A stretch of DNA of 12,119 bases, from contig JACQRQ010000287.1 of NCBI GenBank assembly GCA_016206405.1, positions 1 to 12,119 on the forward strand. Direction: 5' to 3'. Of the stretch, positions 1 through 6,702 are shown piece after piece (the first letter of the stretch is position 1; each line of letters starts with the position of its first letter). Source of the stretch: Elusimicrobiota bacterium. GTDB taxonomy: Bacteria; Elusimicrobiota; Elusimicrobia; O2-12-FULL-59-9. The position numbers and the translations under genes are program-made. The notes under the pieces are model-generated. The model saw nothing but the letters and a program-made list of their open reading frames with translations. It was not told the origin of the DNA and did not search any database.

Positions 1-937
1 CGGAGGCCTTGTCGTTGATGTGCTTCATGACCGGCGACTGGGTGAGGATTTGGGCCCCGGTTTTGCGGATCGCGCGGATCGCCGCCTTTACCTCCGGCGT
101 CGAGAGCTCCACATAATGGTTGAAATGGGCCATGACGGCAAGCTGCTTTCCGGAGGCGGCGGTCTTTTCAAAAAGCGCCAGGAGGCCTTTGGCGTCCGGG
201 TCCGTCACAAAGCGCTGCGGCCAGTAAGTCAGAGCCTTGGTGCCGATGCGGATCGTTCGCAGGCGGGGCAGATCTTTGTCGAGCAGGACGTCGAAATAGG
301 CGGCCAAAATTTCAGTTTTCATCACCATCGGGTCGCCGCCCGTAAAGAGAACGTCCGTTATCTCGGGATGCTCGAGAAGGTAAGCTTTTAAAAGCTGCGC
401 TTCCTGCGTCGCGAATTTGAGTCCTTCGATGCCGACGAACTGGGCCCAGCGAAAGCAGAAAGTGCAGTAGGCATGGCAAGTCTGCCCCTGGCTGGGAAAA
501 AACAGGATGGTCTCATGATATTTGTGCTGCATGCCCCGGATTTTTTGGCCCCGGTGGACGGGGAGGTTGTGCCGCATTTGCCCGTCCGGATGCGGGTTGA
601 GGCTCAGGCGGATCTCGTCGGCGGCTTGGCGCAGGAGCCGGGGGTCCGCGCCGGAGTCGATGAGCTTTTCCATGCGCAGGTAGTGCGCCGGCGTGAGCAT
701 TCCCCGGCGGGGAAAGGTGAGCGTGAAAATCGGGTCGTCGGGAACATTCGACCAATCGATGAGCCGGTTGATGACGTAGGTGTTGGTTTTAAAGGGCAGC
801 ACGCTGCCCACGACGCGGATATCCTTGATGAGCTCTTCGGGCAGGCTCTGGATTTGGCTGAATTTTTCGAAGTTGGCGAGGGTGACGGCCTGGTACTGCG
901 TCTCCTGGAAAACGTTCGACAACGTCAAAACGCTCAT
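1..937 (-). CDS. KamA-family radical SAM protein (lysine 2,3-aminomutase-like), 3' end cut by window
   Basis: Reading on the minus strand from ATG at 937, the frame stays open for 312 codons to the window edge, so the C-terminus is missing. The radical SAM cluster motif CxxxCxxC is at C154, C158 and C161 (CHAYCTFCFRW), followed by a GGD SAM-binding motif near residues 200-202 (LFTGGDPM). The stretch TQSPVMKHIND near 299-309 resembles the (N)Q(T/S)VLLRGIND region of lysine 2,3-aminomutases. KamA-family enzymes use a [4Fe-4S] cluster, SAM and PLP to move amino groups. The PLP lysine would lie beyond the window. The cluster motif is closer to the CxxxCxxCFR form of EpmB-type proteins than to the CSxYCRHCTRRR of classical KamA, so the substrate is unknown. 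An AAGGTAGG ribosome-binding site lies about six bases before the ATG. Family assignment is secure; lysine as substrate is not. The gene diverges from the thioredoxin-like gene. Confidence 0.88.
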   Translation of the reverse strand, partial: MSVLTLSNVFQETQYQAVTLANFEKFSQIQSLPEELIKDIRVVGSVLPFKTNTYVINRLIDWSNVPDDPIFTLTFPRRGMLTPAHYLRMEKLIDSGADPRLLRQAADEIRLSLNPHPDGQMRHNLPVHRGQKIRGMQHKYHETILFFPSQGQTCHAYCTFCFRWAQFVGIEGLKFATQEAQLLKAYLLEHPEITDVLFTGGDPMVMKTEILAAYFDVLLDKDLPRLRTIRIGTKALTYWPQRFVTDPDAKGLLALFEKTAASGKQLAVMAHFNHYVELSTPEVKAAIRAIRKTGAQILTQSPVMKHINDKAS

Positions 938-994
938 GGCAAACCTACCTTGATCACTTCCGGCGCGTTCCTTCCGCAGACCCCAGGCCGTAGA

Positions 995-1003
995 TGTTAT
1001 AAT
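995..1003 (+). promoter_or_regulatory. Extended -10 promoter for the thioredoxin-like gene
   Basis: The sequence TGTTATAAT is a perfect extended -10 (TG at 995-996, TATAAT at 998-1003). No good -35 is seen 16-18 bases upstream, which is typical of extended -10 promoters. The hexamer ends six bases before the ATG at 1010, so the expected transcription start falls on or next to the start codon. The core TTATAA is self-complementary, so it could also serve the divergent radical SAM gene. Confidence 0.6.
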
Positions 1004-1009
1004 AAAAAC

Positions 1010-2296
1010 ATGGTGTTTGGAATGCTGGTTTTGGCCGCCGCGGCGAATTTGTGGGCCGCGCCTCTGCATGCGGGGGAGGTCGGCCCTTGGCACCGCAGTT
1101 TTGAAAAAGCCCAAGAGGCATCCCGCCGAAGCGCCAAGCCCATTTTCGCCGATTTTAAGGCGGCTTGGTGCTACTCCTGCTACTACATGGACCAGCATAT
1201 TTTGAGCCGGGAGGATTTTCAAAAAGAGGCCCAAGGACTGGTCCTTTTGGAGCTGGACGTGGACCGGGAGGAAGGGCGCTTGCTTAAGGAAAAATACCGG
1301 GTTCAGTTTCTTCCCAGCTACGTTCTTTTGGACTCGGAAGGAAAAGAGCTTGGCCGGATCATCGGCGAGCAAACGCGCGAAAAATTCCTGCAGAAGCTCC
1401 GCTTATTGACCGCGCCGGCGCGCAAAAGCGTTCCCAAAGAAGAACTGCGCGCGTTGTTGGAAGCCGGGGACCTCGACGCGGCCGGCCGGCTCCGCCGTTC
1501 TTTGCCGTCTCAAGCGGAGGATTTTTTGGATGCGGATTTCAATATTTTATCTGCACGGCTGGACCTTTCTCTGGCTGCGCGAAAGAAGAACGCCGAAGCG
1601 GCGGGCGCCGCGCTTGAAGTTTTGCTTAATTTGGAAACGGATTGCCGCCTGGCCTATGACGTCTATAAGGCCCAGGAGCTGGTCTTGAGTCTCGATGCGG
1701 CCCGGCGCGGGACGCTGTTGGGGCTGGCCCGAGCGCGGCTGGAGGACCTCGTTGAAAAACGGGTCTTTGGAAAGGCTGAGGAGCGCTGCGCGGATTTAAG
1801 ATCCCCCGTGGACGCGCTGTCCGACGTCTATGCCGGCCTGAGCCTGAAGTCCGAGCGGGAAGCGCTGATTGAGCGCATGCTCGGGATGCTGAAGAAAACC
1901 TCCGCAGGAATCGGCAGCGACCGGAACCACGACGATAATCTCAGGTATTTTTTGGAGGCGGCCGGCAGGGAAGAGTCTTTGGACCGACTCTATCCGGAGC
2001 TCGCCCGGGCCTATCCGGTGGATTACGTTTACAACTACCGCTACGCTAAAAATCTCTTTGACCGGAAGCAGGCCGGCCGGGCTCTGGAATGGATCGAGAA
2101 GGCGGAGCGCCTCTGCTACGGCGTCAACCGCCTTTGGGTCACTCTTCTTAAGGCCAAAATCCTGGACGCGCTGCAGCGTCGGCCGGAGGCGCTGCGCCTC
2201 CTAAAGCGCGATATCAAGGCCCACGCAAACCGCTTTCCTGAAGAATCGGCCCGCCTCCGGTCTCTGTTGGAGCAATGGGAGACGTCCCCGCGCTAA
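1010..2296 (+). CDS. Secreted thioredoxin-fold protein with C-terminal helical/TPR-like region
   Basis: This 428-residue protein starts with a hydrophobic signal-like segment (residues 4-21, possible cleavage after HAG), so it is probably periplasmic. Residues about 25-135 form a thioredoxin fold: the redox motif WCYSC has C54 and C57, and the cis-proline is P102 in FLPSYVLLD. The sequence resembles the DsbD C-terminal/thioredoxin_7 group, which passes electrons to or from periplasmic disulfides. The remaining ~290 residues are Leu/Ala/Arg-rich helices, TPR-like near the end (YNYRYAKNLFDRKQAGRALEW). This suggests a protein-binding scaffold. I chose ATG 1010 because it fits the signal peptide; ATG 1022 is a possible alternative. 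Everything upstream in this frame is antisense to the radical SAM gene. No Shine-Dalgarno is visible and a -10 box sits six bases upstream, so the mRNA may be leaderless. The last 83 bases overlap the 3' end of the convergent hydrolase gene. Confidence 0.85.
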   Translation: MVFGMLVLAAAANLWAAPLHAGEVGPWHRSFEKAQEASRRSAKPIFADFKAAWCYSCYYMDQHILSREDFQKEAQGLVLLELDVDREEGRLLKEKYRVQFLPSYVLLDSEGKELGRIIGEQTREKFLQKLRLLTAPARKSVPKEELRALLEAGDLDAAGRLRRSLPSQAEDFLDADFNILSARLDLSLAARKKNAEAAGAALEVLLNLETDCRLAYDVYKAQELVLSLDAARRGTLLGLARARLEDLVEKRVFGKAEERCADLRSPVDALSDVYAGLSLKSEREALIERMLGMLKKTSAGIGSDRNHDDNLRYFLEAAGREESLDRLYPELARAYPVDYVYNYRYAKNLFDRKQAGRALEWIEKAERLCYGVNRLWVTLLKAKILDALQRRPEALRLLKRDIKAHANRFPEESARLRSLLEQWETSPR

Positions 2297-3236
2297 CCCC
2301 GGATAACTCCAGGCGCTTCAGGAGCATGGACAGAAGCGTCTTCGTGAAGCGAACCCGGTCGAAGTCGACGCATTGCGGCATCACCGGATCATCGTGGCTC
2401 AAAGAGGGGATTCTGACAAAGTCCGTGCCCGGCAATACCTGGCTGGCTAGTGGAACCATCCCGTCGTTTTGGACGCCCAGCCACTGAAATAAAAGGCCTC
2501 TCAAAAGCGAAAAGACGGTGTAGGCTTGCCCGCCGCCCTCCTCCTCTTTCCAACTGGAAAAGGAAAGCACGGGCAACTCGCCGACGAGACTGTCGATCTC
2601 CTCTTTATGCAGGCGGTAATACGCTTTTCTTTCCAGCGTCTGCATGCTCTCCAGCGATTCGATGGATTTGCCGTGCTCCCGCAGGGCCCTTTGCACAAGG
2701 GGGCGAATTCCTTCCTTGAGAGCCCAGTCGGCCAGCAGGGAGCCGAAAAACGGGGCTTGGATGGATATCCAGCCCTTGACTTTTTGGCGCGCCGCCGGCC
2801 GGTTGAGAAGAGCCTCCAAAGAATCGATGCCTCCCTTGCTGTGGGAAATGAGGATCACGTCTTGCTCCGACGCCGCGATGGCTTCTTCCAGAATTTCGGC
2901 GTTGCGGCTCAAGGATTCATCCGCTTGCATAGTAATCCGCTGGTAGGGGACGGCGAGGCGCTCGAGCCAGCACATTTGATCATCGAAGTGCTTGTCGGCT
3001 TGGCAGGGATTTCCGGGCGCGCCGGAGTTAATGACCAAATCGGAGAGAAAACCCGGAACCAGGATCAGCTTGTAGCGCCTCAACCTCTCGACTTGCGGGT
3101 CCCCGAACTCGGCGTCGATTTGGCGCCAGGTTTTCATGTATTCGCCGGTGGCATCCCGCTGGTCGAGGGCCCACGCCTCCGGCGAGCGCGCATTGAAAGT
3201 AATGAGACAGGCAATTAGGAGATGATGGAGTTTCAT
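2214..3236 (-). CDS. Secreted alpha/beta hydrolase (lipase/esterase-like)
   Basis: The product is 340 residues with a signal peptide (MKLHHLLIACL..., likely cleavage after EAWA near residue 23). The nucleophile elbow reads SHSKGG with Ser133. The core beta strands LILVPGF (57-63) and VILISHS precede and lead into it. The likely acid and base are the Asp in QNDGMVP and the His in LSHDDPV near the C-terminus. This is the alpha/beta hydrolase order Ser-Asp-His, with a resemblance to lipase/PGAP1-like proteins that hydrolyse esters; the substrate is unknown. ATG 3236 is chosen because it gives a clean signal peptide; an upstream in-frame ATG at 3284 would add 16 residues ahead of it. No clear Shine-Dalgarno is seen. 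The stop codon lies inside the 3' end of the thioredoxin-like gene, giving an 83-base tail-to-tail overlap. The Pro/Gly-rich tail after about residue 312 is the part encoded there. Confidence 0.85.
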   Translation of the reverse strand: MKLHHLLIACLITFNARSPEAWALDQRDATGEYMKTWRQIDAEFGDPQVERLRRYKLILVPGFLSDLVINSGAPGNPCQADKHFDDQMCWLERLAVPYQRITMQADESLSRNAEILEEAIAASEQDVILISHSKGGIDSLEALLNRPAARQKVKGWISIQAPFFGSLLADWALKEGIRPLVQRALREHGKSIESLESMQTLERKAYYRLHKEEIDSLVGELPVLSFSSWKEEEGGGQAYTVFSLLRGLLFQWLGVQNDGMVPLASQVLPGTDFVRIPSLSHDDPVMPQCVDFDRVRFTKTLLSMLLKRLELSGVSAGTSPIAPTETGGGPILQESGLRGP

Positions 3237-3285
3237 GGGTGAAAATCCAGCCGCGCACAGCATCCGAAGCCGTGGACGGAGCATT

Positions 3286-3321
3286 GTCGCGCACAGGCGC
3301 GCCGCGCCTTGCTGCGGCGAC
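3286..3321. repeat. Nested GC-rich inverted repeat upstream of the hydrolase gene
   Basis: A perfect 15-base palindrome, AGGCGCG-C-CGCGCCT (3295-3309), sits inside outer arms GTCGC (3286-3290) and GCGAC (3317-3321). A minus-strand TATTAA (3329-3324) just upstream could be a -10 for the hydrolase gene, which would place this hairpin at the start of its leader. A role as operator or RNA structure is inference. The rest of the 3237-3477 gap holds the repeats and promoter listed separately. Confidence 0.4.
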
Positions 3322-3368
3322 GCTTAATAGATTTTGCCACATGCGCTCGCAGCCCCCTAGAGGCTTTC

Positions 3369-3421
3369 GGTCCATTGGAAAAAGGTCTTTGGACCTAAGG
3401 CTTTTTGGGACCTTTGGGGTC
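3369..3421. repeat. Alternating GGTC/GACC hairpin units
   Basis: Five GGTC or GACC units alternate in 53 bases: GGTC at 3369, GGTC at 3384, GACC at 3392, GACC at 3409 and GGTC at 3418. The clearest hairpins are AGGTC-TTTG-GACCT (3383-3396) and GACC-TTTGG-GGTC (3409-3421). The units can pair in several mutually exclusive ways. They lie just upstream of the predicted PEP carboxylase promoter, so they would act in DNA or in an opposite-strand transcript. They may instead be a dispersed genomic repeat. Confidence 0.4.
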
Positions 3422-3442
3422 GTAACGGAATAATATGAGCGA

Positions 3443-3471
3443 TTGGTCATATGGGCAATATTTAATAACAT
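3443..3471 (+). promoter_or_regulatory. Predicted promoter of the PEP carboxylase gene
   Basis: A -35-like TTGGTC (3443-3448) and a -10-like TAACAT (3466-3471) are separated by 17 bases. The -10 ends six bases before the ATG at 3478, and no Shine-Dalgarno lies between, so transcription would begin at or very near the start codon. An alternative -10 is TTTAAT at 3461-3466. The hexamers match consensus only partly. Confidence 0.45.
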
Positions 3472-3477
3472 ACCCGC

Positions 3478-5796
3478 ATGGAAAAGACTCAGGGGCTTTC
3501 CCCCGGGCTCAAATCGATTTTCAAGTCCGCCGGCGCCGCGCTGGGCGAGGTCATCGCCGAGGAGGAGGGGCGGCGCCTTTTTTTGTCGGTTGAATCCGTC
3601 CGCCGTCAAATGGTGCGTTTCCGCGTTTCCGGCAACGAGGGCAAAAAAAGGACGCTGGAAAGGACATTCCGGCTTTTGGGGCGTCTTTCCCCCAAGGAGC
3701 GGGCCGCTTTCGCGCGCGCCTACACGGTCTATTTGGAACTGGCCAACGCCTGTGAAAACGCCTACCGCACGCATCGCCTCCGGCTCAGGCAAACGCGGGA
3801 TGCCAAGCCGGTTGGGGGCGCCGACATTGTTTACGTGTTGACGGCCCATCCCACCGAGTCCCGGTCTCCCGGGAACATACGCTTGATGCGCCGCGTGCAG
3901 GACCTTTTGATCGGCGCGCTGGAAGCGGGGAGTCCTCCCGTGAAACAGCCTCTCAAGCATTTGCTCCACTTGGTCTGGCGGGCAGGGACTTTTCCCAGCC
4001 ACAGGCCGACGGTGGAGGATGAAGCCAGGCATGTTTTCTCCATTCTCGGGGACCCCATTTTGGAGGAAATACTGCGGCTGCGGCGGGAGGGCCGCGTCGT
4101 GCGTCTGAGGACCTGGGTGGGGGGGGATAAAGACGGACATCCCGGCGTCGGGCCGGCGCAGACCCGGGCCTCGCTCAATCTTTCGCGCCGAAGGCTTCTG
4201 GACTTTATGAACGCGCGGCTGCTGGGGCCCCTGGGGGAGGATATAGCCTTCCTGCGCTCCGCCGCTCTCAGCGCGGCTTGGGCGCGCGTCGGCGGGATTT
4301 TAAGAGGCCTGGCTGCGGTCCGGCCCGGAGATGGAGGCCGCATCGCCGCTTTCCGGCGCGCCATGGGGCGATTGAACCGCCTGTATCGGCGCCGGCTGGG
4401 CTATCCCCACCCGCTGGGGGAGCAGATTATCGGATTTTTGGAGCTTTTCCCGGGAATGGTGGTCACGTTGGAACTGCGGGAGGAGCGAGGCCGTTTCCGG
4501 GAGGGCGAGGCCATGGCGGGGATGATCCGCTATTTGGGGAGCGTGGCGCGGGGGGGCGACATCCGATGGTACGTGCGGGGGTGCGTGGTGAGCATGACGC
4601 GCAGCGCCGAGGACCTGTGGCAGGCACTGGATTTAATTCGCCGAATTTTGGGCGCCCCGGCCATTCCCGTCATTCCTCTTTTTGAGATGCCGGAGTCTTT
4701 ATCCCGCTCGTCCGAGATATTGGAGAACGCTTTTCAAAATCCCGCCTTCCGGCGCGCGGTCTACAAGCACCGCGGGGCCCGGATGGAGGTCATGCTGGGC
4801 TATTCGGACACGGCCAAGCGCATGGGAGTTTTTCCGGGCCGCTTGGCCATCGATGACGCGATGCAAAACATCGCCCGTTGGGGGCGCCGTCGCGGCGTGA
4901 CCATCATTTTTTTTCACGGAGCCGGCGGCAGCGTCGGCCGGGGCGGCGGAACCGTCGAAGAACAGGTGGCGACCTGGCCCGCCGACGCGGTCCGACTGAT
5001 TAAAATCACCTTGCAGGGGGAGATGGTGGAGCGCACCTTGGCCACCCCGGAAATCCTGCGAAGCCAAATTTTAAAGATGGCGGCCATACAAGCCTCGCCG
5101 CCCGCCTACCGGGGGGCCGGCGCATGGAATCGCCGGCTCAATCATTTGGCCCACGAAGCCTACAAGAGTCTGGTCGAGTCAGGAGAGCTTCGGGAGGCGA
5201 TCCGGACGGCCACGCCCTATTCCCGCTTGGGCGCTCTCCAGATCGGGTCCCGGCCATCGCATAGGTTTCCCAGCGCCGGTCTTGAGTCTTTGGAAAGCCT
5301 GCGCGCCATCCCTTGGATGCTGTGCTGGACTCAAACCCGGTATTTGCTGCCGGTTTGGTTCGGTTTGGGCAGCGCGTGGCGCAGGCTGCGGAGGGAGCCG
5401 CGGGCGGAAATGCATCTAGCCCGGGCCCTTAAGAGCGATCCGGCGTTGCGCAGTTTCTTCCGTCAGCTTGGATTTACATTGACCAAGGTGGAGCCCCAAC
5501 TCTGGCGGCGGTACTTCCAGAGCCTGGCGCCCGGTTTTTCCCCGGATTGGCTGCGGGCTTTGGAGCGCGAACGCCGGGATGCCCTGGACCTGGCCCGCCG
5601 GGCCTCGCCCGGAGGGGAGCTTCTTTCGGACAGGCCGTGGCTTAAAGAAAGCATCTTCTACCGCGCGCCGATGATTCATCCTTTAAATCTCCTTCAGATT
5701 CAGGTTCTAGCCAGGACGAATCTCAGCCGCCAAAATGAGCTGCTTTTTCGCGAGACGGTGACCGGAATCGCGGCGGGAATGCTCACCACGGGCTAA
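3478..5796 (+). CDS. ppc: Phosphoenolpyruvate carboxylase, short divergent form
   Basis: PEP carboxylase makes oxaloacetate from PEP and bicarbonate in the cytoplasm, refilling the TCA cycle. At 772 residues this is about 110 shorter than the ~880-residue E. coli enzyme. Conserved elements in order: TAHPTE with His124 (E. coli His138); LELREE with Arg334 (Arg396); metal ligands Glu403 (IPLFE, Glu506) and Asp444 (GYSD, Asp543); Lys447 (Lys546); the glycine loop with His480 (His579) and Arg488 (Arg587); RAIPW with Arg609 (Arg713); and the terminal GIAAGM. The D444-to-H480 spacing equals that of E. coli, so the loop aligns without gaps. In that loop, Ala482 occupies the place of Arg581, which contacts the substrate phosphate. 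The C-terminus is LTTG instead of RNTG, so the residue matching Asn881 of the aspartate-inhibitor site is Thr. Family membership is certain; full activity and normal allostery are not. Confidence 0.9.
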   Translation: MEKTQGLSPGLKSIFKSAGAALGEVIAEEEGRRLFLSVESVRRQMVRFRVSGNEGKKRTLERTFRLLGRLSPKERAAFARAYTVYLELANACENAYRTHRLRLRQTRDAKPVGGADIVYVLTAHPTESRSPGNIRLMRRVQDLLIGALEAGSPPVKQPLKHLLHLVWRAGTFPSHRPTVEDEARHVFSILGDPILEEILRLRREGRVVRLRTWVGGDKDGHPGVGPAQTRASLNLSRRRLLDFMNARLLGPLGEDIAFLRSAALSAAWARVGGILRGLAAVRPGDGGRIAAFRRAMGRLNRLYRRRLGYPHPLGEQIIGFLELFPGMVVTLELREERGRFREGEAMAGMIRYLGSVARGGDIRWYVRGCVVSMTRSAEDLWQALDLIRRILGAPAIPVIPLFEMPESLSRSSEILENAFQNPAFRRAVYKHRGARMEVMLGYSDTAKRMGVFPGRLAIDDAMQNIARWGRRRGVTIIFFHGAGGSVGRGGGTVEEQVATWPADAVRLIKITLQGEMVERTLATPEILRSQILKMAAIQASPPAYRGAGAWNRRLNHLAHEAYKSLVESGELREAIRTATPYSRLGALQIGSRPSHRFPSAGLESLESLRAIPWMLCWTQTRYLLPVWFGLGSAWRRLRREPRAEMHLARALKSDPALRSFFRQLGFTLTKVEPQLWRRYFQSLAPGFSPDWLRALERERRDALDLARRASPGGELLSDRPWLKESIFYRAPMIHPLNLLQIQVLARTNLSRQNELLFRETVTGIAAGMLTTG

Positions 5797-5827
5797 GCGA
5801 TGCTTGGGCTAAAGGGCCCCCAAAACG

Positions 5828-5865
5828 AAAGCCCCGCATCGAAAAAACGATGCGGGGCTTTTTTT
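5828..5865. terminator. Bidirectional rho-independent terminator
   Basis: A perfect 14-bp stem (AAAGCCCCGCATCG at 5828-5841 with CGATGCGGGGCTTT at 5848-5861) closes a six-A loop. A T-run to 5865 follows on the plus strand, ending the PEP carboxylase transcript. The minus-strand reading ends in CTTTCGTTTT, which suits the convergent peroxiredoxin gene. Confidence 0.93.
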
Positions 5866-5880
5866 GAGCGGGGTCGGAAC

Positions 5881-6543
5881 TTAGTTGTTCGGTTGAGGGG
5901 TGAGCCTCAGGTAGGGTTTCAGTTCCTTGAAGCCTTTGGGAAACTTATTCTTGATGGTTTTCAAGTCCGTGATGGACGGAAGTATCACGCAGTCCTGGCC
6001 CTGGATCCAGTTGGCCGGCGTCGCGACGCTGAATTTATCGGTCAACTGCAGCGAGTCGATGACGCGCAGGATTTCGACGAAGTTGCGGCCCGTGGACGCC
6101 GGGTAGGTCATCATCAGGCGGATTTTCTTGCTGGGGTCGATGATCAAGACGGTGCGCACGGTCATGGTGTCGGAGGCGTTGGGGTGGATCATGCCGTAGA
6201 GGTTGGCCACTTTTTTGTCCGCATCGGCCACGATGGGGAAATTCACCGTCGTGTTCTGCGTCTCGTTGATGTCTTTGATCCAGCCCTCATGGGATTTCAG
6301 GTTGTCGACGCTCAGGGCGAGAACCTTCACGTTCCGCTTCTTGAATTCCCCGAGAAGATTGGCGGTGACGCCCAATTCGGTCGTGCATACGGGCGTGTAA
6401 TCCTTCGGATGGGAGAAAAAAACCACCCAGTTGTCGCCCATCCATTTGTGGAGCTGAATGTTTCCTTCCGTCGTCTCGGCGGTGAAGTCCGGCGCGATGT
6501 CTCCGAGGCGAAGGGTTTGCGTCTGAACTAGGGTTGCGGCCAT
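5881..6543 (-). CDS. 1-Cys peroxiredoxin (Prx6/AhpC-TSA family)
   Basis: This 220-residue cytoplasmic peroxidase reduces hydrogen peroxide and organic peroxides through a cysteine sulfenic acid. The active site is PVCTTELG with the peroxidatic Cys53, in the Prx6-type context SHPKDYTPVCTTELG. Typical Prx6 features follow: the long C-terminal extension, NWIQGQDCVILPSI, KGFKELKPYLRLTPQP, and the length near 220. The second cysteine, in GQDCVIL, sits in the C-terminal arm; whether it resolves Cys53 cannot be told from sequence. ATG 6543 is chosen because GGAGG lies eight bases before it. A longer in-frame reading from 6654 runs through the promoter region and lacks family similarity. The gene is monocistronic in appearance, with the shared terminator downstream and an AT-rich palindrome upstream. 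Confidence 0.95.
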   Translation of the reverse strand: MAATLVQTQTLRLGDIAPDFTAETTEGNIQLHKWMGDNWVVFFSHPKDYTPVCTTELGVTANLLGEFKKRNVKVLALSVDNLKSHEGWIKDINETQNTTVNFPIVADADKKVANLYGMIHPNASDTMTVRTVLIIDPSKKIRLMMTYPASTGRNFVEILRVIDSLQLTDKFSVATPANWIQGQDCVILPSITDLKTIKNKFPKGFKELKPYLRLTPQPNN

Positions 6544-6601
6544 TTGTCGTTCCTCCAAGGCTAATTCCTGGCGTGTTGTTGAATCTAAATGCGGCTGTCT
6601 G

Positions 6602-6617
6602 ATCATAAAAATATGAT
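6602..6617. promoter_or_regulatory. AT-rich palindrome upstream of peroxiredoxin (possible operator)
   Basis: The inverted repeat ATCATA-AAAA-TATGAT lies about 60 bases upstream of the peroxiredoxin ATG, in the promoter zone. A minus-strand TTGACG lies a little further upstream, followed by a second inverted repeat (GATTGC/GCAATC). TATGAT within the palindrome could also serve as a -10. The position suggests a regulator-binding site, but it does not closely match the Fur/PerR or OxyR consensus. Confidence 0.35.
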
Positions 6618-6702
6618 TGCTGTTTTTTGCAATCGCGTCAATGACCAAAATCAATATTTTAGCGGGCGGGGCCGGAGGCCGAAGACTGCCGCGGCCGGGC
6701 CA

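Noticed and set aside
473..1009. In-frame 179-codon N-terminal extension of the thioredoxin-like gene
   Set aside because: It lies antisense to the conserved radical SAM gene, shows no protein-like family motifs, and a signal peptide begins cleanly at 1010.
2526..3218. Plus-strand open frame of 230 codons opposite the hydrolase
   Set aside because: It is a high-GC antisense shadow of the hydrolase gene and has no recognisable motif.
3028..4140. Minus-strand open frame of 370 codons across the hydrolase/PEP carboxylase gap
   Set aside because: It overlaps parts of two well-supported genes and shows no family signal.
5800..6531. Plus-strand open frame of 243 codons opposite the peroxiredoxin
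   Set aside because: It starts before the terminator, runs through it, and mirrors the conserved peroxiredoxin on the other strand.
6661..6702. GC-rich imperfect hairpin after the uracil-DNA glycosylase gene as a terminator
   Set aside because: The stem is broken and no U-tract follows in the minus-strand direction.
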